Source: Aquipuribacter nitratireducens (GTDB lineage Bacteria > Actinomycetota > Actinomycetes > Actinomycetales > JBBAYJ01). From it: 64,000 nucleotides of DNA. The DNA is taken from positions 1-64,000 of the forward strand of contig NZ_JBBEOG010000002.1 of the NCBI RefSeq assembly GCF_037860835.1, given 5' to 3'. Positions 1 through 9,680 of this stretch are shown piece by piece (position 1 is the stretch's first letter; every line of letters starts with the position of its first letter). Made by a program: the position numbers and the translations under genes. The notes under the pieces were generated by a model. That model ran no database searches. It was not told the origin of the DNA and worked only from the letters and a program-made list of their open reading frames with translations.

Positions 1-440
1 GTGTCGACGAGCGCCGCGAGCTGGTCGAGGCACACGTGGTACCCGGCGGCGACCTTGTCCGCCGCGGGGGCCTTGGTGCCGACGCGAACGGTGAGCGCGA
101 GGTCGGTCCCGCCGTCGACCGGCGTGAGGTCGAAGGTGAGCAGCTCGTCGTCCCACAGCCAGACGAAGCGGCGCGGCGGGTCCCAGGTGAGGATGCGGCC
201 GGTCATCACCGGTTCGTCGATGGCGTACCGCTGCGCGACGTCGTCCCAGAACGTCACGAGGACCGGCGCGCCCTCTTCGCGGGCGCCGACGATGTCCGCG
301 GGCAGCCAGTGGCGCAGCTGGTCGCTCTCGGTCAGCGCGCGCCAGACCCGCTCGGGCGGATGCCCGAGGCGACGCTCGAAGAGCAGCGCGACCCCGTCCT
401 CGTCGCGGACGATGCGTCCCAGGGGGTGGTGGGTGGTCAT
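1..440 (-). CDS. SRPBCC (AHSA1-like) protein, 3' end beyond window
   Basis: Read leftward from the ATG at 440, the frame stays open to the window edge (about 146 codons, no stop), so the C-terminus is missing. The N-terminus (MTTHHPLGRIVRDEDG) leads into ERVWRALTESDQLRHW, the usual first helix of START/Bet v1-like AHSA1 proteins. WDPPRRFVWLWDDE and a TDLALTVRV strand follow, as expected for this beta-barrel fold. Such proteins bind small hydrophobic ligands or modulate partners; the substrate cannot be read from sequence. The ATG overlaps the stop of the upstream ArsR gene by 4 nt, so the two are very likely co-translated. ArsR-SRPBCC pairs are common in actinobacteria. The family assignment is firm, the role is not. 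Confidence 0.85.
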   Translation of the reverse strand, partial: MTTHHPLGRIVRDEDGVALLFERRLGHPPERVWRALTESDQLRHWLPADIVGAREEGAPVLVTFWDDVAQRYAIDEPVMTGRILTWDPPRRFVWLWDDELLTFDLTPVDGGTDLALTVRVGTKAPAADKVAAGYHVCLDQLAALVD

Positions 441-742
441 GTCGGGTCTCCGTCCAGGTGTGTCTCCAGGGCGTCGAGGCGGGCGGACCAGAGCCGCCGG
501 TACGGCTCCAGCCAGGCGTCGAGGTCGAGCAGGGCCGCCGGGCGCAGCCGGTAGACCCGGCGGTTGGCCTCCGCCCGGACCTCGACCAGTCCCTCCTCGC
601 GCAGCACCTTGAGGTGTTGCGACACCGTGGGCTGAGCGAGGTCGAGTGCCTCGACGACGGCACCGACCGTGCGCTCCCCCTCCAGCAGCAGGTCGAGGAC
701 CTGCCGACGACGAGGGTCGGCGACCGCCGTGAATATCGTCAC
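437..742 (-). CDS. ArsR-family winged-helix regulator
   Basis: About 101 aa. After a short N-terminus (TIFTAVADPRRRQVLDLL) comes a classic ArsR winged helix: GAVVEALDLAQPTVSQHLKV is the helix-turn-helix, EEGLVEVRAEANRRVYRL the wing. No paired cysteines typical of metal-sensing ArsR proteins are present, so it is probably a ligand- or partner-responsive repressor. I chose the GTG at 742 because family homology starts there. An in-frame ATG at 790 would add 16 residues (beginning MTPGLDCRIVLRQYC) that do not look like the family. The stop overlaps the SRPBCC start (ATGA), marking a two-gene operon. Its mirror-image pair begins 119 nt away on the other strand. Confidence 0.88.
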   Translation of the reverse strand: MTIFTAVADPRRRQVLDLLLEGERTVGAVVEALDLAQPTVSQHLKVLREEGLVEVRAEANRRVYRLRPAALLDLDAWLEPYRRLWSARLDALETHLDGDPT

Positions 743-753
743 TGTGCAATATT
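732..753. promoter_or_regulatory. AT-rich inverted repeat over the ArsR start
   Basis: AATAT at 732-736 is repeated inverted as ATATT at 749-753, and the right arm is itself the palindrome CAATATTG. This AT-rich patch straddles the GTG start at 742 in an otherwise GC-rich region. ArsR proteins commonly bind short AT-rich dyads over their own promoters, so autorepression is plausible. It is less perfect than the palindrome at 830-853. Confidence 0.4.
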
Positions 754-823
754 GTCTGAGAACGATGCGGCAGTCCAGTCCTGGCGTCATTCTCGGCTCT
801 CACAGGAGGCGTCGCCCGCGCAC

Positions 824-854
824 TTGACAACATACAACCAAGCGGTTGTATGTT
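824..854 (+). promoter_or_regulatory. Promoter with perfect 10-bp palindromic operator
   Basis: TTGACA at 824-829 is a consensus -35 box. It is followed directly by ACATACAACC (830-839), a 4-nt spacer (840-843) and its exact inverse complement GGTTGTATGT (844-853). A -10-like TTGTAT or TATGTT lies inside the right arm. Transcription would therefore start close to the GTG at 861, giving a leaderless or nearly leaderless mRNA. The dyad fills the space between -35 and -10, so bound protein would block RNA polymerase. The obvious candidate is the ArsR protein encoded immediately downstream. Confidence 0.75.
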
Positions 855-860
855 GCGAGT

Positions 861-1211
861 GTGGGCGCCGACCAGGACGAGGACCGGGCCGACGCCCTGT
901 TCCACGCGCTGTCCGACCGCACCCGCCGGGACATCCTCCGTCGGGTGCTGGCCGGGGAGCAGTCGGTCTCCGCCCTCGCGGCCTCCTACGACATGAGCTT
1001 CGCCGCGGTCCAGAAGCACGTCGCCGTCCTGCAGCAGGCCGGCCTCGTCACCAAGCGACGCCGTGGCCGCGAGTCCCTCACCAGCGGCGACGTCGAGGCC
1101 GTGCGCTCGGTGGCCTCGATGCTCACCGAGCTCGAGGCCGTCTGGCGCGGCCGCATCGCCCGCATCGACGACCTGATCGCCACCGACCCACCCACCGAGA
1201 GGAACGACTGA
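861..1211 (+). CDS. ArsR-family winged-helix regulator
   Basis: 116 aa if started at GTG 861 (VGADQDEDRADALFHALSD). Upstream in-frame codons lie inside the promoter palindrome, so they are unlikely starts. The ArsR winged helix is complete: RTRRDILRRVLAGEQSV, then the recognition region YDMSFAAVQKHVAVLQQAGL and the wing VTKRRRGRESL. The C-terminal helix ends VWRGRIARIDDLIA, typical of the ArsR subfamily that precedes AHSA1/SRPBCC genes. Two nucleotides separate its stop from the next start, so the pair is an operon. It is not closely similar to the ArsR at 437-742. The palindrome at 830-853 makes autorepression likely. Confidence 0.9.
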   Translation: MGADQDEDRADALFHALSDRTRRDILRRVLAGEQSVSALAASYDMSFAAVQKHVAVLQQAGLVTKRRRGRESLTSGDVEAVRSVASMLTELEAVWRGRIARIDDLIATDPPTERND

Positions 1212-1212
1212 C

Positions 1213-1701
1213 ATGCCCGTCACCGACGTCACCCACGACATCGACACCCTCACCCTGACGATCGTCGCCGAGTTCGCCGCGCCCGTGGAACGGATCTGGC
1301 AGGTGTACGCCGACCCACGCCAGCTGGAGAAGGTGTTCGGCCCGCCCACCTACCCCGCCACGTTCGTCGACCACGCCCTGACGCCGGGGTCGCGCTCCAC
1401 CTACTACATGACCTCGCCGGAGGGGGAGAAGTTCGCCGGCGTCTGGGACATCCAGACCGTCGAACCGACCACACGGTTCACGTTCGAGGACGCCTTCGCC
1501 GACGAGCACTTCGAGGTGAACCCCGACCTGCCCGTGAGCCACAACTCCTACTCCTTCACCGCTCACGACGGCGGTACACGAGCGACCTACGTCAGCACCT
1601 ACGCCTCCGCCGAGGCGCTGCAGCAGGTCCTCGACATGGGCGTCGTCGAGGGCGCCTCCGCCGCCATCAACCAGATCGACGACCTGCTCGCCGCCGTGTG
1701 A
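1213..1701 (+). CDS. SRPBCC domain (AHSA1-like) protein
   Basis: 162 aa, full length for the family. The ATG at 1213 follows the ArsR stop by one base. The fold signature runs from LTIVAEFAAPVERIWQVYAD near the N-terminus through WGPP-like FGPPTYPATFVDH to the long C-terminal helix ALQQVLDMGVVEGASAAINQ. EGEKFAGVWDIQTVEP matches the central strand region of AHSA1-like proteins. No signal peptide or membrane segment, so cytoplasmic. It is co-regulated with the ArsR gene in front of it. The molecular function is unknown; relatives range from Hsp90 activators to toxin- and solvent-response proteins. The arrangement mirrors the leftward pair at 1-742. Confidence 0.88.
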   Translation: MPVTDVTHDIDTLTLTIVAEFAAPVERIWQVYADPRQLEKVFGPPTYPATFVDHALTPGSRSTYYMTSPEGEKFAGVWDIQTVEPTTRFTFEDAFADEHFEVNPDLPVSHNSYSFTAHDGGTRATYVSTYASAEALQQVLDMGVVEGASAAINQIDDLLAAV

Positions 1702-1785
1702 CGGGCTCACCCTCGGGAGCCGCCAGCGCCTTCTGATCCTGGCTGACGAACGCCCGGTGGTCAGGCGTGGCGGAGGGAACGAGCG

Positions 1786-2148
1786 CTAGCCGCAGGCCTC
1801 GACGTGGTCTGCCAGCCAGCCGCGGTCGGTCCGCCACACCTCCACGCGCATCTCCGCCCGCCCCCCACGCGCCACGATGACCTCGACCGCGGTGGTGTCG
1901 CCACGTCCACGCTCCTCGCCCACGATCAGGTGGGCGCCGCCGGTGCCCACGTCGGCGCGGACCGCAGCCTCCGGGCTGCCGAAGCCCGCCACCGGCTCAC
2001 CTCGATCAAGGGACCAGCCGACCCTCGTGCCGTTCGGGCAGTCCAGTCCGTCGGAGACCACCGGATCCTCCACCTCGACCGACCCGCAGCCGGCGAGCAA
2101 CCACGCCACGGCACCGACCACCAGGGACCGACCCCTCGACGAGCTCAC
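1786..2148 (-). CDS. Small secreted lipoprotein, function unknown
   Basis: 120 aa from GTG 2148, which follows an AAAGGGG ribosome site. The N-terminus SSSRGRSLVVGAVAWLLAGC is a compact lipoprotein signal with the lipobox LLAGC, so the mature protein should be anchored by Cys about 21. The remaining ~100 residues carry two more cysteines (DGLDCPNG and the terminal VEACG) that could form a disulfide. A longer frame to 2289 exists but puts the signal peptide internal, so it is rejected. I recognise no family. It faces the divergent transcription unit at 2315-2844. Confidence 0.7.
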   Translation of the reverse strand: MSSSRGRSLVVGAVAWLLAGCGSVEVEDPVVSDGLDCPNGTRVGWSLDRGEPVAGFGSPEAAVRADVGTGGAHLIVGEERGRGDTTAVEVIVARGGRAEMRVEVWRTDRGWLADHVEACG

Positions 2149-2314
2149 GTGGCCCCTTTCGCGAACGACGGCTACGGCTGTGACGCCCGGGAGGAGCGGC
2201 GCGGTTCCGCGATGGGTCGAACAGCCTGTAGGTGACCGGCCGTAGACCATGCTGGCGATGACCACGCCCCGGGTAGGGCCCGGCCGCACCGCTCGACGAC
2301 AGGAGGGACGATCC

Positions 2315-2362
2315 GTGACGCCTCCTCAGCCCACCCCTCGAGCTGGGCCTACCCCGCGGTGA
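2315..2362 (+). CDS. Putative 15-codon proline-rich leader peptide
   Basis: AGGAGG at 2301-2306 sits 8 nt before a GTG at 2315 that opens a 15-codon frame (VTPPQPTPRAGPTPR). It ends in a TGA whose last bases overlap the GTG of the next gene (GTGA, 2359-2362). This is the only good ribosome site in front of the 2359 gene, so ribosomes could reach that gene by termination-reinitiation. The peptide is rich in Pro, including one PP pair. It could instead be a chance frame with the ribosome site mis-assigned. Confidence 0.4.
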   Translation: MTPPQPTPRAGPTPR

Positions 2363-2844
2363 GGCGGCACCGGCGGCACACGTACGTCATCGGCTGGGAC
2401 ACCGGTGACGGCTGCGAGCGCACTCCCACCATGGAGGAGATCGAGGCCTTCTACCGGTCCGTCCTCACGAGCCTGCGGCCCGACAGCACACAGGTCGTCG
2501 CCGACCTCTTCGGACGGACCGGACCACTGCCGCCCGCCGCCCGGCAGGCCGCCCTCACCCTCCACCGCCGCCATCGGCCCAGCCTGTTCGTGACCATGGA
2601 CCGCAACCCCTTCCAGGGGGTGGTCGTGAACGACTCCGACCCCGTGCAGTGGGAGGCGCTCCTCACGATCGCGCCCTACGCGAGCCACCTGTCCCTCCAG
2701 GGCGGTGGCCTGCTCCGTGACCTCTTCACGTCCTCGGGCACCCTGGCCGGCGTCCGCGCCCGGCTCCGCCCGGAGCAGCACGAGAGGGTCACCGCGGCGC
2801 TTGCGGCCTCGGGCGTCACCTGTCTCCGGCTACGCCGCCGCTAG
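2359..2844 (+). CDS. Conserved-looking hypothetical protein
   Basis: 161 aa from GTG 2359; an internal ATG at 2431 (MEEIEAFYRSVLTSL) is an alternative start. No signal peptide or membrane helix. Residues 25-60 look helical (MEEIEAFYRSV to VVADLFG), followed by LPPAARQAALTLHRRHRPSLF and a later VNDSDPVQWEALLTIAPYA; the C-terminus is basic (CLRLRRR). Codon use is like its neighbours. I do not recognise a family or catalytic motif. It has no close operon partner except the leader ORF at 2315, and it converges on the MFS gene with a 20-nt gap. Confidence 0.6.
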   Translation: MRRHRRHTYVIGWDTGDGCERTPTMEEIEAFYRSVLTSLRPDSTQVVADLFGRTGPLPPAARQAALTLHRRHRPSLFVTMDRNPFQGVVVNDSDPVQWEALLTIAPYASHLSLQGGGLLRDLFTSSGTLAGVRARLRPEQHERVTAALAASGVTCLRLRRR

Positions 2845-2864
2845 CCGATCGTCCGTCGGGTGTC

Positions 2865-6305
<3,441 letters not shown>

Positions 6306-6329
6306 GCCGCCTCCCAGGTCGTGACACCG

Positions 6330-7043
6330 GTGTCCGCGCCCGACACTACCGACGTGACGGCGGAGCGGATCAGGGACATGAGGGTGACGTACGTCGCCGG
6401 GGCGCTCGTCGAGCGCGACCTCGCCGCGACCCCGCTCGAGCAGTTCGGGCGCTGGTTCGCCGACGCCGTCGCCTCGGAGCGGGTCGTGGAGCCGAACGCC
6501 ATGGTGCTGTCGACCGCCGGGCCGAAGGGTCCCTCGAGCCGGACGGTGCTGTGCAAGGGCGTCGACGGCGCCGGGTTCCGGCTCTTCACCAACCTCGTCT
6601 CGCGCAAGGCCCGGGCGCTCGCCGCCGACCCGGCGTGCGCCCTCCTGTTCGGCTGGCACGACATGGAACGGCAGGTCGGGGTCCGCGGGGTCGCCGAGCC
6701 GCTGAGCCGCGACGAGGTGCGCGACTACTTCGTCACGCGCCCCTACGGCTCGCGGATCGGGGCGTGGGCGTCGGAGCAGTCGAGCGTCGTCGACGGGCGC
6801 GAGACGCTCGAGGCGCGGGAGCGGGAGATGCGGGACCGCTTCCCCGACACCGGCTCGGTCGGCGACGTCCCCCTGCCCGACTCCTGGGGCGGCTTCGTCG
6901 TCCGCCCGGTCGAGGTCGAGTTCTGGCAGGGCCGGCCCTCGCGCCTGCACGACCGCCTCGTCTTCGTCCGTCCGGCCGGGGCCGAGGGCCCGGGGTGGCT
7001 CGACGACGCGACGGACTGGGTGGTGGAGCGCCGGGCCCCCTAG
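6330..7043 (+). CDS. pdxH: Pyridoxamine 5'-phosphate oxidase
   Basis: About 237 aa from GTG 6330; GTG 6354 (VTAERIRDMRVTY) and ATG 6378 are plausible later starts and none has a strong ribosome site. It oxidises PNP/PMP to PLP using FMN. Family landmarks: MRVTYVAGALVERDLAATPL, NAMVLSTAGPKGPSSRTVLC, FTNLVSRKARALAADP, the substrate-site RPYGSRIGAWASEQSS, and the C-terminal FWQGRPSRLHDRLVF. Full length. It is divergent from citrate synthase 2 and serC; SerC is itself PLP-dependent, a sensible functional neighbourhood. The gene ends six bases before the structured region at 7049. Confidence 0.94.
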   Translation: MSAPDTTDVTAERIRDMRVTYVAGALVERDLAATPLEQFGRWFADAVASERVVEPNAMVLSTAGPKGPSSRTVLCKGVDGAGFRLFTNLVSRKARALAADPACALLFGWHDMERQVGVRGVAEPLSRDEVRDYFVTRPYGSRIGAWASEQSSVVDGRETLEAREREMRDRFPDTGSVGDVPLPDSWGGFVVRPVEVEFWQGRPSRLHDRLVFVRPAGAEGPGWLDDATDWVVERRAP

Positions 7044-7048
7044 GCGCG

Positions 7049-7109
7049 CCCCGTCTGTCTGCGTTCTTGCCGACATCCGGGTCGATTGTCTGCAATTTTG
7101 CAGACGGGG
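7049..7109. promoter_or_regulatory. Mutually exclusive stems sharing one CAGAC arm
   Basis: Two exact inverted repeats compete here. Stem A is GTCTGCAA (7088-7095) with TTGCAGAC (7098-7105), a tight 8-bp hairpin or dyad. Stem B is CCCCGTCTG (7049-7057) with CAGACGGGG (7101-7109), 9 bp enclosing A's left arm. They share 7101-7105 and cannot form together. Stem A has no trailing U-run on either strand, so it is not a textbook terminator. As DNA, stem A also looks like an operator. It starts 6 nt after the pdxH stop. Confidence 0.5.
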
Positions 7110-7126
7110 GGGAGGTGGGCAGGGGA

Positions 7127-7188
7127 CAGCCCCCGGGGCGGTGACACGGTCACCCGTCGCGTGGACGAGGTGCGACACCCGGGGGCTG
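7127..7188. ncRNA. Candidate three-way-junction RNA element
   Basis: A closing stem of 11 perfect pairs, CAGCCCCCGGG (7127-7137) with CCCGGGGGCTG (7178-7188), encloses two hairpins. These are GGTGAC/GTCACC (7140-7145, 7149-7154, 3-nt loop) and GTCGC/GCGAC (7156-7160, 7172-7176, 11-nt loop), with junction strands of only 2, 1 and 1 nt. Two further hairpins adjoin it: CTGCCG/CGGCAG (7195-7200, 7211-7216) and CGGAGTCC/GGGCTCCG (7218-7225, 7233-7240). The last contains a G-U pair only if read on the plus strand. I do not recognise an RNA family. Strand and function are undetermined; expression is inferred from structure only. Confidence 0.4.
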
Positions 7189-7242
7189 CGGTGGCTGCCG
7201 TGGTCTACGCCGGCAGTCGGAGTCCGGTCGAAGGGCTCCGCC

Positions 7243-7281
7243 TCAGCGGACAGCCACCTCACTCGTCCGAAGGTTCTGCAT
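7243..7281 (-). CDS. Putative 12-aa leader peptide with perfect Shine-Dalgarno
   Basis: The minus strand carries ATG at 7281 opening MQNLRTSEVAVR and a TGA at 7245-7243. Upstream at 7297-7287 is GGAGGTGATCC, matching the complement of the 16S rRNA 3' end over 11 bases, with a 5-nt gap to the ATG. That is far stronger than other ribosome sites here. A candidate promoter lies at 7342-7313. The SD can also pair with CCTCCC at 7312-7307, which could hide it in read-through transcripts. The peptide matches no family I know; a regulatory leader or tiny protein are both possible. Confidence 0.45.
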   Translation of the reverse strand: MQNLRTSEVAVR

Positions 7282-7312
7282 TCCTCGGATCACCTCCCTT
7301 CCGTGTGGGAGG

Positions 7313-7342
7313 ACCGTACGTCGGGCGTCGCCGGTCCGTCGA
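7313..7342 (-). promoter_or_regulatory. Candidate promoter for the 7281 leader ORF
   Basis: On the minus strand TCGACG (7342-7337, four of six -35 consensus bases) is followed after 18 bp by TACGGT (7318-7313, a typical actinobacterial -10). Predicted transcription starts near 7306, about 25 nt before the ATG at 7281 and just downstream of the photolyase stop at 7348. Weak on its own, but its placement relative to the strong ribosome site supports an independent transcript. Confidence 0.35.
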
Positions 7343-7347
7343 GGGGA

Positions 7348-8787
7348 TTAGCGGGTGAGCTCCGACAGCCGGGCGAGCGCCTCCTCCCGCTCCGCCTTGT
7401 GGTCGACGATCCGGCGCGGGTAGCCGTCCGCGTACCCGTCCTCCGCGTCCCACGGCGAGTGCGCCGCCTTGCCACCGAGGTGCCGCAGCTCCGGGACGTA
7501 GCGGCGGACGTAGTCGCCCGACGGGTCGAACTTCTCGCCCTGCGTCACGGGATTGAAGACCCGGAAGTACGGGGCGGCGTCGGTGCCGGAGCCCGCGGCC
7601 CACTGCCAGCCGTGGTTGTTGCTCGCGAGGTCGCCGTCGCGCAGCCAGCGCAGGAACCAGCGCGCGCCGAGCTGCCACTCGAGGTGGAGGTCCTTCACGA
7701 GGAAGCTCGCGACGACCATCCGGACGCGGTTGTGCATCCACCCCTCCGCGCGCAGCTGGCGCATGCCGGCGTCGACGAACGGGAAGCCCGTCCGCCCCTC
7801 CTGCCAGGCGTGCAGGCGCTTCTCGCCCGTCGCCGACGTCGGGGAGTCGTACCGCATGTCCGCGTACTCCGTGCGGTGGTACTCCCGGGCGGTCCTCGGG
7901 TGGTGCCACAGCACGTCGGCGTAGAACTCCCGCCACGCGAGCTCGGAGCGGTACGTCTCGACCGACTCCCGCGAGGAGTCCGCGAGCCGGCCGTCGCCGA
8001 GACGCTGCCCCAGGTCGGCGAGCAGCGACCGGGGATGGACCTCGCCGTACTTCAGGTGCGCGCTCATCGCCGAGGTGCCGTCGAGGTCGGGCCGGTCGCG
8101 CGTGCCGGCGTAGTCGAGGAGCCCGTCGTCGAGGAACTCCTCCCACCGGTGCCGGGCGGCGGCCTCCCCGGCGTCGGGGAGCCTGAGGTCGCCGAGGTCG
8201 GGCTCGGACGGCCACTCGCGGCCGCGCACCTTCTCCCAGCCGACGGACGCCGGGTCGACGTCCGGTGCCGGCGCCGGCCAGCCGTGCCGCTGCCACGCCC
8301 GGTAGAAGGGCGTGAAGACCTTGTACGGGTCGCCGGAGCCGTTGACGACGCTGCCCGGACCGACGGCGTAGGCGGTGCCGGTCCGCACGAGCCGGACGGG
8401 GTCCTCGAGGCCGACGAGCGCCCTCTCGACGGCGGCGTCCCGGCGCCGTCCGTAGGGGCCGGTGTCGGCCGTCACGTGCACCTCGGCCGCGGCGGCGTCC
8501 CGCGCCACGGCCGGGACGACGTCCGCGGGGTCGCCCTCCCGCACGACGAGCCCGCCGCCGAGGCGGCCGTCGAGCGCCCGGAGCGAGCGCAGCAGCCAGG
8601 CGCGCCGCGGGTCCCCGGACGGGCCCCACAGGGCGGGGTCGACGACGAAGAGCGGGACGACCGCGCGGTCGCCTGCGCCGTGCCCGTCGGCGCCGTCGGA
8701 GCCGGTCGCGGCGAGCAGCGCCGGGTGGTCCGCCAGACGCAGGTCCCGTCGGAACCACATGACCGCGGGCGCCTCGCTGCTCGTCAC
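7348..8787 (-). CDS. phr: Deoxyribodipyrimidine photolyase (cryptochrome/photolyase family)
   Basis: 479 aa from GTG 8787 (VTSSEAPAVMWFRRDLRLAD). The N-terminal alpha/beta antenna domain begins VMWFRRDLRLADHPAL. The C-terminal FAD domain has the diagnostic WREFYADVLWHHP, GFPFVDAGMRQL, GWMHNRVRMVVASFL and NNHGWQWAAGSGTDAAPYFR. These place it among class I CPD photolyases that use light to split UV-induced pyrimidine dimers. The Trp/His/Arg positions around the FAD pocket look intact, so it should be active; (6-4) photolyase or cryptochrome activity cannot be excluded. Monocistronic, with a structured gene-free region after its 3' end. Confidence 0.95.
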   Translation of the reverse strand: MTSSEAPAVMWFRRDLRLADHPALLAATGSDGADGHGAGDRAVVPLFVVDPALWGPSGDPRRAWLLRSLRALDGRLGGGLVVREGDPADVVPAVARDAAAAEVHVTADTGPYGRRRDAAVERALVGLEDPVRLVRTGTAYAVGPGSVVNGSGDPYKVFTPFYRAWQRHGWPAPAPDVDPASVGWEKVRGREWPSEPDLGDLRLPDAGEAAARHRWEEFLDDGLLDYAGTRDRPDLDGTSAMSAHLKYGEVHPRSLLADLGQRLGDGRLADSSRESVETYRSELAWREFYADVLWHHPRTAREYHRTEYADMRYDSPTSATGEKRLHAWQEGRTGFPFVDAGMRQLRAEGWMHNRVRMVVASFLVKDLHLEWQLGARWFLRWLRDGDLASNNHGWQWAAGSGTDAAPYFRVFNPVTQGEKFDPSGDYVRRYVPELRHLGGKAAHSPWDAEDGYADGYPRRIVDHKAEREEALARLSELTR

Positions 8788-9126
8788 GCGACCGACGGTA
8801 GGTCGCGCCCCGGGCGCCCGCGACACGTCAGGTCACGCGTGCATCACAACCTGCCCGGGCGCGGGGGCCGGGGGTTACGCTCCACCCGTGCACGGTCCGC
8901 AGCACCACGAGCCGCGGGGTCACGGCGACGGCCCCGGGCGCGGTCACGTCTTCGTGCGCGGCCATGAGCACCGTTCGGTGGTGGCGCCGAGCGCGCCCCA
9001 CCGCAGCAGTCGGCCGAGCGGCCCGCGCTGCTGCCCGTCGCCCAAGGCGTCGTCCCGTCCGGGACGGCGCCTTCGTCGTCTCCGGGGCCCTCGTACCGCC
9101 CCGGTCTCCCCGTGCAGGAGGCGGTA
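8788..9126. other. Gene-poor 339-bp region before the HNH gene
   Basis: No convincing protein gene. TACGCT ends 6 nt before a GTG at 8889, which looks like a leaderless actinobacterial start. That frame (VHGPQHHEPRGHGDGPGRGH) runs 78 codons to a TAG at 9125-9127 overlapping the HNH start. The product is His/Arg/Pro-rich low complexity, so I read it as a transcribed leader, possibly with a leader peptide, rather than a real protein. The strong stem-loop at 9044-9073 lies inside it. Confidence 0.4.
9044..9073 (+). terminator. Strong stem-loop in HNH 5' region (attenuator-like)
   Basis: AAGGCGTCGTCCC (9044-9056) and GGGACGGCGCCTT (9061-9073) form 13 pairs, one of them a U-G wobble on the plus strand, around a 4-nt loop. 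The bases after it (CGTCGTCTCC) have few Ts, so an intrinsic terminator would be weak. It sits 54 nt before the HNH start, suggesting attenuation or RNA processing of a leader beginning near 8889. Confidence 0.5.
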
Positions 9127-9624
9127 GTGCGCACCCTCGTCCTCAACGCCGGCTACGAGCCGCTGGCCGTCGTGTCGTTCCGCCGGGCGGTCGTCCTCGT
9201 CCTCGCGGGGAAGGCGACGGTCCTCACGGCCCACCCGGACGAGGTGGTGGGGGCGACGTCCCGCTTCGTCCGCCCGTCGGTCATCCTCCTGCGGCGCTAC
9301 GTCCGCGCCCCGTACAGCGCGAGCGTCCCGGTGAGCCGACGGGGCGTGCTGCGCCGCGACGGGCACCGCTGCGTGTACTGCGGCGCGGGCGCGACGACCG
9401 TCGACCACGTCCTGCCCCGCAGCCGAGGCGGAGCCGACACGTGGGCGAACCTCGTCGGCTGCTGCGTGCGCTGCAACAACGTCAAGGGCAGCCGCACCCC
9501 GGAGGAGATGGGCTGGACGATGCGGATCCGCCCCTACACCCCGCGTGGCTCCGCCTGGGTCGTCAAGGGCGCCGACCAGCGCGACCCGGCCTGGGAGGAG
9601 TTCCTCGCCCCCGTCGCCGCCTGA
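9127..9624 (+). CDS. HNH endonuclease
   Basis: 165 aa from GTG 9127, chosen over the in-frame codon at 9112 because AGGAGG lies 6 nt upstream and because relatives begin MRTLVLNAGYEPL. Residues 1-65 are the conserved N-terminal part (LNAGYEPLAVVSFRRAVVLV). The zinc-stabilised HNH follows: RDGHRCVYCGAGATTVDHV, SRGGADTWANLVGCCVRCNN and VKGSRTPEEMGW. Both CxxC pairs and the DH...N catalytic positions are present. This is a widespread single-copy actinobacterial protein whose biological role is unsettled; DNA repair or RNA/DNA processing has been suggested. No restriction methylase is nearby, so it is probably not a restriction enzyme. Confidence 0.92.
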   Translation: MRTLVLNAGYEPLAVVSFRRAVVLVLAGKATVLTAHPDEVVGATSRFVRPSVILLRRYVRAPYSASVPVSRRGVLRRDGHRCVYCGAGATTVDHVLPRSRGGADTWANLVGCCVRCNNVKGSRTPEEMGWTMRIRPYTPRGSAWVVKGADQRDPAWEEFLAPVAA

Positions 9625-9680
9625 GCGCGCGGCGGGCCCGGGCGCGCCCCGGCGGGCGCGCCCGGACCGGCCACGGCACG

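Noticed and set aside
7161-7188. GGACGAGGTGCG followed by CCCGG resembles part of a guanidine-III riboswitch
   Set aside because: The essential downstream pseudoknot strand (GGACAAGACGG-type) is missing and the flanking stems differ; the match is about ten bases in GC-rich DNA.
7086-7358. 90-codon plus-strand frame in the pdxH-phr gap
   Set aside because: No ribosome site, no family, low-complexity product, and it cuts across strong RNA stems.
9127-9624. HNH gene considered as part of a restriction system or mobile intron
   Set aside because: No methyltransferase, intron RNA or repeats nearby; it matches the conserved stand-alone actinobacterial protein.
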